A stretch of DNA of 64,000 nt, from contig JAQZBR010000004.1 of assembly GCA_029237775.1 (NCBI GenBank), positions 744,001 to 808,000 on the forward strand. The letters are read 5' to 3'. The notes under the pieces are model-generated. The model did not search any database. It had not been told where the DNA came from and was given only the letters and a program-made list of their open reading frames with translations. Origin of the DNA: Bacteroidota bacterium. GTDB taxonomy: Bacteria > Bacteroidota > Bacteroidia > 2-12-FULL-35-15. This document shows, piece after piece, positions 46,399-54,688 of this stretch; within the stretch, counting starts at the first letter, position 1, and each line of letters begins with the position of its first letter. The position numbers and the translations under genes are program-made.

Positions 46399-46748
46399 TC
46401 TAATTCTGCCTTAACGGCTGCTATTGTATTTTTAGAATTGCCAATGAAAATCTTTCCATTCAGAAGCATAACCGGCCTTTTCAAAAAAGTGTATTCTTCA
46501 AGAATATATTTTTTATAATCCTCTTCTTTAAGGTTTTTGTCTTTCAGTCCCAAAGATTTATATTTCAAAGCTACCCTGCTGAACAAGAATTCATAAGAAC
46601 CTGAAAGCTTCTTCATTTCGGCAAGCTGAGTAGAAGTGATTGCCTCAGTTTTTATATCCTGAAATTCGAATTTTTTATTTCTTAGTCCAAGCTCTGTAAT
46701 GATGCGCGAACAGGTGGAACAAGTAGAGAGGTAATAGATCTTTTTCAT
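46395..46748 (-). CDS. ArsC/Spx-like thioredoxin-fold protein
   Basis: This small protein of 117 residues starts at the ATG at 46748 (MKKIYYLSTCSTCSRIITEL), a TTG three codons earlier being less likely. It has the CxxC-type motif CSTCSR in the position of the ArsC/Spx active site, followed by FQDIKTEAITSTQL and KRPVMLLNGKIFIGNS, the family's usual second half. It could be an arsenate reductase-like oxidoreductase or a redox-sensing regulator. It is coupled by ATGA to the downstream transporter gene, and arsenic genes are not seen nearby. Confidence 0.82.
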   Translation of the reverse strand: MKKIYYLSTCSTCSRIITELGLRNKKFEFQDIKTEAITSTQLAEMKKLSGSYEFLFSRVALKYKSLGLKDKNLKEEDYKKYILEEYTFLKRPVMLLNGKIFIGNSKNTIAAVKAELE

Positions 46749-46794
46749 TTTCGTCAATACTCTAGTAAGTAGACCCGAGTCATTTTAGCAAACT

Positions 46795-46813
46795 CAGATT
46801 CGTAAATTCGTAT
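46795..46813 (+). repeat. 19-bp dispersed repeat, second copy
   Basis: CAGATTCGTAAATTCGTAT is the exact reverse complement of 4094-4112. It lies between the M42 peptidase and the ArsC-like gene and continues into TAAATTTGTATCTG, so it forms an imperfect palindrome by itself. A looser relative is at 48008-48035. Confidence 0.65.
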
Positions 46814-46829
46814 AAATTTGTATCTGTAC

Positions 46830-47876
46830 CTATTTGAAACTCCAATCGTACTTGTCGATATCCATTATACAATTCTTCAAAAGATCAATACTTGCCCTAA
46901 TATCATCTTTATCGGCCATCTCGATCACCTGGTGAATATGACGTGTTGGAATTGATACAGCTCCTGAAATTGAACCGCCCGGTGTCATTCGCTGTAGTCC
47001 TGCAGTATCGGTTCCTCCGGCAGGAAGTATTTCCACCTGATATTTTATTTTGTGTTTTTCAGCTGTCTGCTTCATGTACTTAACCATACGATAATCGCAT
47101 ATGGTTGATGAATCCATGATCTTAATCGCAGCCCCATCACCAAGCTTTGTGATCATCTCATGCTTGGATGCACCCGGAACATCAAATGCAATTGTTGTGT
47201 CCAAACCAAAACCAAAATCGGGCTGGATCTGTAATGCGGAAGCATTTGCTCCGCGAAGTCCGACTTCTTCCTGAACCGTGAACACTGCATACACATCGTA
47301 CGGTGTAGACTTAAGCTCACGTAATGTTTCAATAAGAATAAAAACAGAAACGCGGTTATCAATTGATTTACAATTTACGCAGTTGCCCATTTCAATTAGC
47401 TCCCGCTCACGAGTAATGGCATCTCCAACAGTAACGATCTTCTCCACTTCCGATTTCTTCATTCCCAGATCTATAAAATAATCCGTAAGAGGAACAACCT
47501 TATCGCGCTCTGCAGGGCTCATCATGTGAATAGGTTTTGAGCCCATAACTCCGATGACATCTTTTTTTCCGTGGATGATCACACGCTGTGCAGTCAGTGT
47601 TTTAGGATCAAAGCCACCAAGCGGGATAAATCGTAAAAACCCGTTATCATCAATATGAGTCACCATGAAGCCGATCTCATCCATATGAGCGGCTATCATC
47701 ACTTTTTTATCTTTCTTCCCTTTTTTGAAAGCAGTCACACTGCCCATATTATCAATCGAAATTTTATCTGCAAGCTTCTTCACCTCACGGAGAACGATCT
47801 CTCTCACACGCTGCTCGTGTCCGGGAGCACCGGCTGTTTCACAGATCTCTTTTAATAGTTTAATGTTTAAACTCAT
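46830..47876 (-). CDS. M42 family metallopeptidase (aminopeptidase)
   Basis: I start at ATG 47876 (MSLNIKLLKEICETAGAPGH), about 348 residues; the alternative GTG five codons upstream lies in repeat DNA. The M42 metal site is visible: AAHMDEIGFMV, CKSIDNRVSVF (bridging Asp), TVQEEVGLRGA (catalytic EE), GLDTTIAFDVPG and IPTRHIHQVIE. It hydrolyses N-terminal residues from peptides in the cytoplasm as a large multimer. It is a single-gene unit. Confidence 0.93.
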   Translation of the reverse strand: MSLNIKLLKEICETAGAPGHEQRVREIVLREVKKLADKISIDNMGSVTAFKKGKKDKKVMIAAHMDEIGFMVTHIDDNGFLRFIPLGGFDPKTLTAQRVIIHGKKDVIGVMGSKPIHMMSPAERDKVVPLTDYFIDLGMKKSEVEKIVTVGDAITRERELIEMGNCVNCKSIDNRVSVFILIETLRELKSTPYDVYAVFTVQEEVGLRGANASALQIQPDFGFGLDTTIAFDVPGASKHEMITKLGDGAAIKIMDSSTICDYRMVKYMKQTAEKHKIKYQVEILPAGGTDTAGLQRMTPGGSISGAVSIPTRHIHQVIEMADKDDIRASIDLLKNCIMDIDKYDWSFK

Positions 47877-47885
47877 ATTGTTTTT

Positions 47886-47931
47886 TACCACTCCATAGGA
47901 GTCCTTTGGACTAAGGCACTAAGGCACTAAG
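47886..47931 (+). repeat. CACTAAGG-family repeat interrupted by a palindrome
   Basis: The repeat seen at 45373 is split after TACCACT by CCATAGGAGTCCTTTGGACT, which carries the imperfect palindrome CCATAGGA-G-TCCTTTGG (47893-47909). The repeat then continues AAGGCACTAAGGCACTAAG. It looks like a small palindromic element inserted in an older repeat. Confidence 0.55.
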
Positions 47932-47953
47932 TTTAATTATGAAAATTTCAATT

Positions 47954-47972
47954 TAACCGCAGAGTTCGCTGA
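47954..47972 (+). repeat. 19-bp direct repeat downstream of pyk
   Basis: TAACCGCAGAGTTCGCTGA is identical to 49491-49509 on the other side of pyk. Same orientation, 1537 bp apart. Confidence 0.85.
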
Positions 47973-48041
47973 AAAAGCGAAAAGAACGCGGGGTCTCTTT
48001 TCACAGACAGATTCGTTATTCGTATTTATTCGCTGTCTGTA

Positions 48042-49475
48042 TTATTCTACTGCGCTTAATTTGATCATATTCGTTTTTCCTTTTTCACTTAAAGGAATAC
48101 TTGCAATATTAATAACAAGATCATTTATCTTAACCATTCCCGAAGCTTTCAGGATCTGTTTGATATCCGCGATCGTACTGTCAGTGCTGATATCACTGTC
48201 GTAGAAAAAGCCTTGAACACCCCAAACAAGATTTAATGTTGTAAGGATAAAATGATTATCGGTGAATACATAGATCTTTGCTTTAGGCCTGTGGCTGGCC
48301 AATTTAAATGCTGTATATCCTGAATGTGTCATTGTTACAATCGCGGCTGCATTGGTTCGTTGCGCCATCTTAGCAGCGGTATAGCAAATGGAATCGGAAA
48401 GAAAACGATGATTTCTCAAATCCACTTCAGGGGCGGCATTATCGCGGTTATAAACATCACTATTCTGTTCAACGTGTTCAATGATCTTGCTCATTGCAGC
48501 CACAACTCTTGCAGGATGATTACCTACCGAAGTTTCTCCGCTCAGCATTACTGCATCTGCACCATCCATAACACTGTTAGCAACATCGTTCACCTCAGCG
48601 CGTGTAGGACTTATATTTGTCATCATGCTCTCCATCATTTGTGTCGCAATGATCACAGGCCTCGACTGCTCAAGACATTTTCTCACCAGCATTTTCTGGA
48701 TCACCGGAACTTCCTGCATCGGAACTTCAACACCAAGATCGCCACGCGCAACCATCAATGCATCTGTTTCAGCAATAATATTATCAATATCTTTTATGGC
48801 TTCCGGCTTTTCAATTTTTGCAATTATTCTTGTAGGGACTTGCTGACCGAAATTCTTAACCAGCATTTTCAACTCTCTGATATCTTCTGCCGAACGCACA
48901 AACGAAAGTCCGATCCAGTCTACCTTTTGAGTCAGTGCGAAATCCAGGTCACGAAGATCTTTTTCAGTTAAACAGGGAAGAGAGATCTTTGTATTCGGAA
49001 GATTTACCCCTTTTTTTGAAGATAACATTCCGCCATGGCTGATCACCGCTTTTACCTCGTCAAGACCGTTTGTATCAATAACGGTAAGCAACAGCTTTCC
49101 ATCATCGATCAAAATACTTTCACCTACATTCACATCCTTAGGAAACTGCGGATAAGTGATGTATAAGCGCTCAGCTGTGCCTGTGCATTCTTTTGTGGTG
49201 ATGATTATTTCCTTGCCCGAAACAAGCTCTACACCATTGTTCTCCACCACACCTATACGAAGCTTAGGTCCCTGAAGATCGGCAAGGATCGCGATGTGTT
49301 TATTTAATTTCTTATTCAGCGCACGAATATTTCTGATCTGCGATTCGACTGCTTCGTAAGAGCCGTGTGAAAAGTTGATACGGAAAACATCTGCTCCCGA
49401 TCTGATCATATCTTCGAGCACTTCCAAAGAAGAAGATGCCGGTCCGAGTGTTGCTACTATTTTTGTTCTTTTCAT
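48042..49475 (-). CDS. pyk: Pyruvate kinase
   Basis: The 477-residue enzyme begins MKRTKIVATLGPASSS and has FRINFSHGSYE, IAKIEKPEAIKDID (catalytic Lys), MVARGDLGVEVPMQEVP (metal-binding) and LSGETSVGNHP. It converts phosphoenolpyruvate and ADP to pyruvate and ATP. It is the last gene of the acpP-fabF-rnc-IPExxxVDY-pyk series, a conserved Bacteroidota order, and is flanked on both sides by an identical 19-bp direct repeat. Confidence 0.97.
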   Translation of the reverse strand: MKRTKIVATLGPASSSLEVLEDMIRSGADVFRINFSHGSYEAVESQIRNIRALNKKLNKHIAILADLQGPKLRIGVVENNGVELVSGKEIIITTKECTGTAERLYITYPQFPKDVNVGESILIDDGKLLLTVIDTNGLDEVKAVISHGGMLSSKKGVNLPNTKISLPCLTEKDLRDLDFALTQKVDWIGLSFVRSAEDIRELKMLVKNFGQQVPTRIIAKIEKPEAIKDIDNIIAETDALMVARGDLGVEVPMQEVPVIQKMLVRKCLEQSRPVIIATQMMESMMTNISPTRAEVNDVANSVMDGADAVMLSGETSVGNHPARVVAAMSKIIEHVEQNSDVYNRDNAAPEVDLRNHRFLSDSICYTAAKMAQRTNAAAIVTMTHSGYTAFKLASHRPKAKIYVFTDNHFILTTLNLVWGVQGFFYDSDISTDSTIADIKQILKASGMVKINDLVINIASIPLSEKGKTNMIKLSAVE

Positions 49476-49490
49476 ATTTTTTAACTTTTT

Positions 49491-49509
49491 TAACCGCAGA
49501 GTTCGCTGA
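49491..49509 (+). repeat. 19-bp direct repeat upstream of pyk
   Basis: TAACCGCAGAGTTCGCTGA, identical to 47954-47972. It sits between pyk and the IPExxxVDY gene, followed by TTTTTTCGCAGAGATCGCGAAG, a weak hairpin. Confidence 0.85.
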
Positions 49510-49543
49510 GGTTTTTTCGCAGAGATCGCGAAGAATTTTTTTA

Positions 49544-50038
49544 TTAAAATATTAAGTTTTGTTTTGACCTCAAGCTTTTTGGATCTATTCTGATAGCTGT
49601 CAAAACAATGTCCAGTTCCTTTATTTGTTTTATCATTTCATCTACTTCTTCGTCCTCCATTTCACCTCTGATCACAAAGAGGTAATTCATTTGTTTGTGT
49701 TCGGGAATTAGATATTCATTTTCGCTATGACCGCTTTGTTTCGATTTTCCGCTTACTCCAAAAAGTGAATCTTCAGCAACAACTAATGATTTGCTTTCAC
49801 TGAAATTCGCGATCACAGAGTACTCAGTATATTGATCCTCGTCATCGAATGTGAAGAAAGAGAAATAAGAAGGAGTTGCCTGCTTTTTGCCTTTGATCTC
49901 GAGAGATTCTTTTTTACTTAACTCAAGTTTCAGCTTATTATTCAGAGCCCAGCAGAAACGATAATCTTTCTCGTGCGAGGAAATACCAATGAGCACAAAA
50001 TCGTAATCGTATTCTATTTCAAGCGTGTGTTTAGCCAA
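49544..50038 (-). CDS. IPExxxVDY family protein
   Basis: The 164-residue protein has the features of the Bacteroidota IPExxxVDY family: YDYDFVLIGISSHEKDYRFC at the start and NYLFVIRGEMEDEEVDEMI near the C-terminus, with the same place between rnc and pyk as in other genomes of the phylum. No known enzymatic motif is present. The start is inferred at TTG 50038, because the frame closes eight codons further upstream without an ATG. Function is unknown. Confidence 0.82.
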   Translation of the reverse strand: MAKHTLEIEYDYDFVLIGISSHEKDYRFCWALNNKLKLELSKKESLEIKGKKQATPSYFSFFTFDDEDQYTEYSVIANFSESKSLVVAEDSLFGVSGKSKQSGHSENEYLIPEHKQMNYLFVIRGEMEDEEVDEMIKQIKELDIVLTAIRIDPKSLRSKQNLIF

Positions 50039-50108
50039 AGGAGTAAATGAAGTGTAAATTTAGAAATCTAATCGCAGAAACAGGTATAATCACATTAAAT
50101 TTATGTGA

Positions 50109-50831
50109 TCAGATGTGTAATTTTTGGCAGGCCTGTTCAGCCACCATTTGCTCTGCTTTCTTTTTAGAGAGATGTTGGGCATTGCCGACTACTTTCCCAT
50201 CTACAACCAAATGTAGGACGAATTGCTTATCCGCCACTTCAGCTCCATCCACAACGGTTTCGAATTCAAACTCTTTTTTCTCCTTTTGAGCCCATTCAAT
50301 GAATTTACTTTTGAAATCAGTTTCGATCGTCTCCATTTCATCCATGTCAATATGAACGTTGATGATGCGCTTGAGAATAAATTTTTGAGCAAACTTAAAT
50401 CCTTTGTCGAGGTAGATAGCACCGATCAGAGCTTCATAAGCATCACCATTGATTGAGCTTGGCTTTGAGCCGAAGCGATCATTATTCGCAACGATCAATT
50501 GATTTAAACCAAGCTTTACTGCTATCTGATTGTGCTTTGCCCTACTTACCATTTTAGAGCGCATCTTTGTCAGAAAGCCTTCATCCTTATATGGATATTT
50601 TTGAAACAGGTAATCTGCCACAACAGTTCCGATCACGGAGTCTCCTAGGAATTCGAGCCGTTCATTGCTGTCTTTTACACCTTTCTTGATATGTTTAGCA
50701 GCGCTGCTATGACGAAGGGCAAGCTTGTATAGAGAAATATTACCCGGATAGAAGCCGAGAATATTGCGTAAAGAGGCGAGTAGTTTTTTTTCAGGCGAAA
50801 AGTACGCCCTTATTTTTTTGTGAATAGGCAA
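50109..50831 (-). CDS. rnc: Ribonuclease III
   Basis: The 240-residue enzyme has the RNase III signature SNERLEFLGDSVIG, then EALIGAIYLDKGF with the second acidic site, and a C-terminal double-stranded RNA-binding domain ending KKKAEQMVAEQACQKL. It processes rRNA precursors and other duplex RNA. The start appears to be TTG at 50831, 9 bp after fabF, since no ATG occurs early in the frame. It is co-transcribed with fabF. Confidence 0.95.
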   Translation of the reverse strand: MPIHKKIRAYFSPEKKLLASLRNILGFYPGNISLYKLALRHSSAAKHIKKGVKDSNERLEFLGDSVIGTVVADYLFQKYPYKDEGFLTKMRSKMVSRAKHNQIAVKLGLNQLIVANNDRFGSKPSSINGDAYEALIGAIYLDKGFKFAQKFILKRIINVHIDMDEMETIETDFKSKFIEWAQKEKKEFEFETVVDGAEVADKQFVLHLVVDGKVVGNAQHLSKKKAEQMVAEQACQKLHI

Positions 50832-50840
50832 TGTGGAATA

Positions 50841-52097
50841 TTAAGCGGTATATTTTTTCACGATCACAGAAGCATTGTGGCCGCCAAAACCGAAGGTATT
50901 ACTCAAAGCTGCACGTACAACACGTTTTTCAGCTTTATTAAAAGTAAAATTCAGCTTGTTGTCCAGTGCAGGATCATCTGTGAAGTGATTAATGGTAGGA
51001 GGTATAATATCGTTCTTAACAGCCAGAACACAAGCGATAGCTTCAATAGCACCCGCTGCACCAAGTAAGTGGCCAGTCATTGATTTAGTAGAACTGATAT
51101 TCAATTTATATGCATGTTCACCGAAAACGCCAAGGATAGCTTTCGATTCAGCTACATCACCAAGAGGAGTAGAAGTTCCATGAACATTTACATAATCGAT
51201 CTCATCTGGCTTCATTTCAGCATCGATAAGCGCATTACGCATAACATTCAAAGCACCTAACCCTTCCGGATGAGGAGCAGTGATATGGTTTGCATCTGCA
51301 GTCATACCGCCACCAACAACCTCAGCGTAGATCTTCGCACCACGTTTAAGAGCATGGTTAAGCTCTTCCAGAATAAGGCATCCTGCACCTTCGCCAAGAA
51401 CAAATCCGTCACGATCAACATCAAAAGGACGCGAAGCCGTTTGCGGAGAATCATTACGAGTAGAAAGTGCGTGCATAGCATTAAATCCACCGACACCGGC
51501 TTCATTAACTGCAGCCTCGGATCCACCTGTAACGATGATATCAGCTTTTCCTAATTTGATATAGGTTGCAGCATCGATCATTGCATTTGTAGAAGATGCA
51601 CATGCAGACACGGTCGTGAAATTTGGCCCGCGCATTCCAAACATAATGGAAATGTGTCCTGAACAAATATCCGCGATCATTTTAGGGATAAAGAAAGGAT
51701 TGAATCGTGGTGTTCCATCACTTTTCGCGAAAGCAAAACATTCATCTTGGAATGTTTGTAATCCGCCAATACCGGAACCCCAGATAACGCCTGCTCTGTC
51801 GGGATCAAAAGCATTTTCTCCGTCAAGGCCTGCATCTTTAACTGCCTGTATAGCAGAACAAAGACCATATTGAGAGAAAAGATCGATCTTACGGGCTTCT
51901 TTGCGTTCAAGATATTCTTCAGCATTAAAGCCTTTAACTTCACAGGCGAAGCGTGTTTTAAACTTTGAAGCATCAAAACGAGTAATAGGTGCAGCACCGC
52001 TCACTCCGTTCAGGAGGTTATTCCAATAATCGGTAATGTTATTACCCAAAGGGGTAATAGCGCCCAGCCCTGTAACTACTACTCGTCTTAACTCCAT
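50841..52097 (-). CDS. fabF: 3-oxoacyl-ACP synthase II
   Basis: The 418-residue condensing enzyme has the Cys-His-His triad in its usual settings: TVSACASSTNAMIDAA (Cys), NVHGTSTPLGD and STKSMTGHLLGAAGA. It begins MELRRVVVTGLGAITPLGN. It extends acyl chains on ACP in fatty acid synthesis. acpP lies 19 bp upstream and rnc 9 bp downstream, all on the minus strand. Confidence 0.97.
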   Translation of the reverse strand: MELRRVVVTGLGAITPLGNNITDYWNNLLNGVSGAAPITRFDASKFKTRFACEVKGFNAEEYLERKEARKIDLFSQYGLCSAIQAVKDAGLDGENAFDPDRAGVIWGSGIGGLQTFQDECFAFAKSDGTPRFNPFFIPKMIADICSGHISIMFGMRGPNFTTVSACASSTNAMIDAATYIKLGKADIIVTGGSEAAVNEAGVGGFNAMHALSTRNDSPQTASRPFDVDRDGFVLGEGAGCLILEELNHALKRGAKIYAEVVGGGMTADANHITAPHPEGLGALNVMRNALIDAEMKPDEIDYVNVHGTSTPLGDVAESKAILGVFGEHAYKLNISSTKSMTGHLLGAAGAIEAIACVLAVKNDIIPPTINHFTDDPALDNKLNFTFNKAEKRVVRAALSNTFGFGGHNASVIVKKYTA

Positions 52098-52116
52098 TCA
52101 AATAAATCTTAGGGAA

Positions 52117-52353
52117 TTATTTTGCGTTTGCTTCAATGTAAGAAATTGCCTCACCAACAGTACCAATCTTTTCAGCCTGGTCATCAGGAATAGCAATATT
52201 GAATTCTTTTTCGAATTCCATGATCAGCTCAACAGTATCCAATGAATCTGCTCCTAAATCATTTGTAAAGCTGGCTGCCGGTGTAACTTCTTTTTCGTCA
52301 ACACCTAATTTATCAACGATGATAGCTTTTACTTTTGTTGCAATGTCTGACAT
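52117..52353 (-). CDS. acpP: Acyl carrier protein
   Basis: The start at ATG 52353 gives [18 protein letters not shown] and 78 residues, the usual ACP length; a start ten codons upstream is possible in frame but not typical. The phosphopantetheine site is [17 protein letters not shown] with S37. It is acidic and carries acyl chains for FabF and lipid synthesis. It heads the acpP-fabF-rnc operon and is divergent from purN. Confidence 0.97.
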   Translation of the reverse strand: MSDIATKVKAIIVDKLGVDEKEVTPAASFTNDLGADSLDTVELIMEFEKEFNIAIPDDQAEKIGTVGEAISYIEANAK

Positions 52354-52495
52354 TTTTTCATTCCAAGCTCTCTCTTTTAGCACGTTATCGACTGATACAG
52401 AGTAAAATACATGCCAATTTCGCGTATATTAACAACTAAAATAAACCGGAAAAATTATTATTAACGATTAAACCGATTTTTCCTACTATTAACCC

Positions 52496-52503
52496 TAATT
52501 TTG
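52496..52503 (+). promoter_or_regulatory. Predicted -7 box of purN
   Basis: TAATTTTG fits TAnnTTTG and ends 8 bases before the ATG at 52512, so the transcript would start at or within a few bases of the start codon (leaderless or nearly so). No clear -33 box was found. Confidence 0.45.
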
Positions 52504-52511
52504 CGCCCATC

Positions 52512-53084
52512 ATGAAAAAAAGGATCGCCATTTTTGCTTCAGGTGAGGGTACAAACGCGCAACGGATCATTGATTATTTCCAGAATTCATCTGCTGCTGA
52601 GGTTTCCATGATTGTTACGAATAAAGCAGAAGCAAACGTGGTGAACAGAGCTAAAAGTGCTGAAATTCCTGTTTATGTCGTTACCCGGTCGTCCTTTTAT
52701 GAAAGTGATGAAACAATTCAGGCTTTAAAAAAAGCTGACATTGATCTTCTCGTTCTTGCCGGTTTCTTATGGATGATCCCGGATAATCTGATAAAAGCTT
52801 TCCCGAATAAAATTGTAAACATTCACCCCGCACTGCTACCAAAATTTGGTGGAAAAGGAATGTATGGAATGAATGTCCACAAAGCAGTTATCGATGCGAA
52901 GGAAAAAGAAAGTGGTGTTTCGGTGCATTACGTGAATGAACATTATGACGAAGGTGAAATTATCTCACAACACAAATGCATTATTGATGAAAATGATACC
53001 CCGGAATTACTGGCGCAAAAAATTCACAAACTTGAGCATGAGTTTTTTCCTCTTGTTATCGAGAAGCTGTTATCAGTTAAATAA
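52512..53084 (+). CDS. purN: Phosphoribosylglycinamide formyltransferase (folate-dependent)
   Basis: The 190-residue enzyme begins KKRIAIFASGEGTNAQRIID and has the folate and catalytic motifs NIHPALLPKFGGKGMYG and SGVSVHYVNEHYDEGEIISQ (catalytic Asn-His-Asp). It transfers formyl from 10-formyl-THF to GAR. purT at 9269 encodes the formate-dependent alternative for the same step. It is transcribed divergently from acpP. Confidence 0.95.
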   Translation: MKKRIAIFASGEGTNAQRIIDYFQNSSAAEVSMIVTNKAEANVVNRAKSAEIPVYVVTRSSFYESDETIQALKKADIDLLVLAGFLWMIPDNLIKAFPNKIVNIHPALLPKFGGKGMYGMNVHKAVIDAKEKESGVSVHYVNEHYDEGEIISQHKCIIDENDTPELLAQKIHKLEHEFFPLVIEKLLSVK

Positions 53085-53144
53085 GTCTATTGGTTATTTA
53101 TGCTAAGCCCAAATAACTGATTAACTAATAACCATTAACCAATT

Positions 53145-53711
53145 ATGGAATTCAATTTAAAAGAAATAGCAACCATCACCATGATCTTATTCGCGGTGAT
53201 CGATATCATCGGATCATTACCTGTTTTGCTTGACCTGCAGATAAAGTTTGGCAAGATCCAATCTGAAAAAGCAACTCTTGTTTCGGGTGCCATTATGATC
53301 GTATTTATGTTTATCGGGCAACAGATCCTGGAGTTGATTGGAATTGATGTCAGCTCATTCGCAATCGCAGGTTCATTAATTATTTTCTTCCTCGCCCTGG
53401 AAATGATCTTAGGAATTAAGTTCTATAGAGAAGAAAGCGGACATACTGCCTCGGTTGTTCCCATTGCATTTCCGATCATTGCCGGAACAGGAACGCTGAC
53501 TACGCTTCTTTCAATTCGCGCGGAATACAAAGTGGAGAATATAATTGTCGCTATACTCATCAATCTTATTTTCGTTTACATTGTTTTACGAAACACATAC
53601 AGACTGGAACATTGGTTAGGGCCAAGCGGGATCAATATTTTGAGGAAAGTGTTTGGTGTTATTTTGTTAGCTATTGCAGTGAAGTTATTTAGGACACATG
53701 CAGGGGTGTAA
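53145..53711 (+). CDS. MarC family integral membrane protein
   Basis: The 188-residue protein has six hydrophobic helices and the family's features: FAVIDIIGSLPVLLDLQIKFG at the start, PIAFPIIAGTGTLTTLLSI and RLEHWLGPSGINILRKVFGV. MarC proteins have no proven transport function. The gene ends in a 7-bp microsatellite that begins in its stop codon. It follows purN by 60 bp with a TTAACCAAT-rich repeat between. Confidence 0.92.
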   Translation: MEFNLKEIATITMILFAVIDIIGSLPVLLDLQIKFGKIQSEKATLVSGAIMIVFMFIGQQILELIGIDVSSFAIAGSLIIFFLALEMILGIKFYREESGHTASVVPIAFPIIAGTGTLTTLLSIRAEYKVENIIVAILINLIFVYIVLRNTYRLEHWLGPSGINILRKVFGVILLAIAVKLFRTHAGV

Positions 53712-53743
53712 CAATAGACAATAGACAATAGACAATAGACAAT
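53711..53743 (+). repeat. 7-bp microsatellite (ACAATAG), 4.7 copies
   Basis: Four whole ACAATAG units and a partial ACAAT follow directly on the marC-like stop codon. The tract runs into TAGACAATT, the left arm of an inverted repeat around the four-helix-bundle gene. Slippage would change its length without touching a coding frame. Confidence 0.9.
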
Positions 53744-54181
53744 TTAAAAAATTGGAATTCAAAAAATAAAAAACAAATCTTAATTATATGAGTGAAATTG
53801 CTTCGGCATTTAAATTCAAAGAACTAACTGTTTACAAAAAAGCTTTTGCTTTATCCATGGAAATTTTTTTGCTTTCAAAGAAATTTCCCGATGAAGAGAA
53901 ATATGGTTTGACCAGTCAAATAAGAAGATCTTCACGGTCTGTTTGCTCTTCTATAGGAGAAGGGTACAGGAAAAGGAGATATCCGGCACACTTTACAAGC
54001 AAAGCAACCGATGCTGATATGGAAAACAGCGAAACAAGTGTATGGGTTGATTTTGCATTTGCATGTAATTATATTGATGAGGCTACGAAAAATAGTTTAA
54101 ATGAAAAAGCTGCCGAGATTGGAAGATTACTGAATCATATGGTTGAGAATCCGGCAGGTTATAACCGCAATTAATTGTCTA
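53736..54181. repeat. Inverted repeat flanking the four-helix-bundle gene
   Basis: TAGACAATT at 53736-53744 and its reverse complement AATTGTCTA at 54173-54181 enclose the gene at 53788-54174. A second imperfect arm, ACTGTCTAC, is at 54199-54207. The arms are short and AT-rich, so a chance match is possible, but they fit a small inserted cassette. Confidence 0.45.
53788..54174 (+). CDS. Four-helix-bundle protein (23S rRNA IVP/S23-type family)
   Basis: The 128-residue protein is a typical member: FKELTVYKKAFALSMEIFLL at the start, then YGLTSQIRRSSRSVCSSIGEG, the most conserved segment, and a last helix GRLLNHMVEN. The family occurs within intervening sequences of 23S rRNA genes, as the Avd protein of diversity-generating retroelements, and as stand-alone copies in Bacteroidota. 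No reverse transcriptase or rRNA gene is near. It sits in repeat-rich DNA between unrelated genes, which suggests independent acquisition. Molecular function unknown. Confidence 0.9.
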   Translation: MSEIASAFKFKELTVYKKAFALSMEIFLLSKKFPDEEKYGLTSQIRRSSRSVCSSIGEGYRKRRYPAHFTSKATDADMENSETSVWVDFAFACNYIDEATKNSLNEKAAEIGRLLNHMVENPAGYNRN

Positions 54182-54211
54182 CTTTTTTAATTTGTTTACT
54201 GTCTACTTTTT

Positions 54212-54688
54212 ATGATATCAGTTTTTACAGATGGCGCCTCACGTGGAAATCCCGGTCCGGGCGGATATGGAGTTGTGATGCTCGCGGGTGCTTTGAGGAA
54301 AGAGATCTCGGAAGGATTTCGGTTAACGACAAACAACCGGATGGAGTTGCTTAGTGTGATCGTTGCGCTTGAAGCTTTGAAAAAGGAAGGCACAGCAGTT
54401 ACTATTTACTCCGATTCAAAATACGTGGTTGATTCTGTTGAGAAAAAATGGGTGCATGGCTGGGAGAAAAAGAATTTCAGCGGCAAAAAAAATGCTGATC
54501 TCTGGGCCCGTTTTTTACGCGTGTATCGTAAGCATAATGTGAAGTTTGTCTGGGTGAAAGGCCATGCTTCCAATAAAGAAAATAACCGTTGTGACGAGCT
54601 GGCTGTTGCTGCTGCACTGGGCTCAGGACTTAAGATCGATCACGGGTATGAGGAGGAGAAGAAAAGGGAAGATTCGAAGTTGTTGTAG
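54212..54688 (+). CDS. rnhA: Ribonuclease HI
   Basis: The 158-residue enzyme begins MISVFTDGASRGNPGPGGYG, with the first catalytic Asp. TTNNRMELLSVIVALE provides the Glu, IYSDSKYVVDSVEKKW the second Asp, and WVKGHASNKENNRCDELA the loop His and last Asp. It cleaves the RNA strand of RNA-DNA hybrids. It starts 37 bp after the four-helix-bundle gene. Confidence 0.96.
   Translation: MISVFTDGASRGNPGPGGYGVVMLAGALRKEISEGFRLTTNNRMELLSVIVALEALKKEGTAVTIYSDSKYVVDSVEKKWVHGWEKKNFSGKKNADLWARFLRVYRKHNVKFVWVKGHASNKENNRCDELAVAAALGSGLKIDHGYEEEKKREDSKLL

Noticed and set aside
48324-48971. Open frame of 215 codons opposite pyk
   Set aside because: It is His/Cys-rich antisense translation of a clearly conserved gene.
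53788-54174. Diversity-generating retroelement
   Set aside because: The four-helix-bundle protein resembles Avd, but no reverse transcriptase, template repeat or variable repeat is present nearby.
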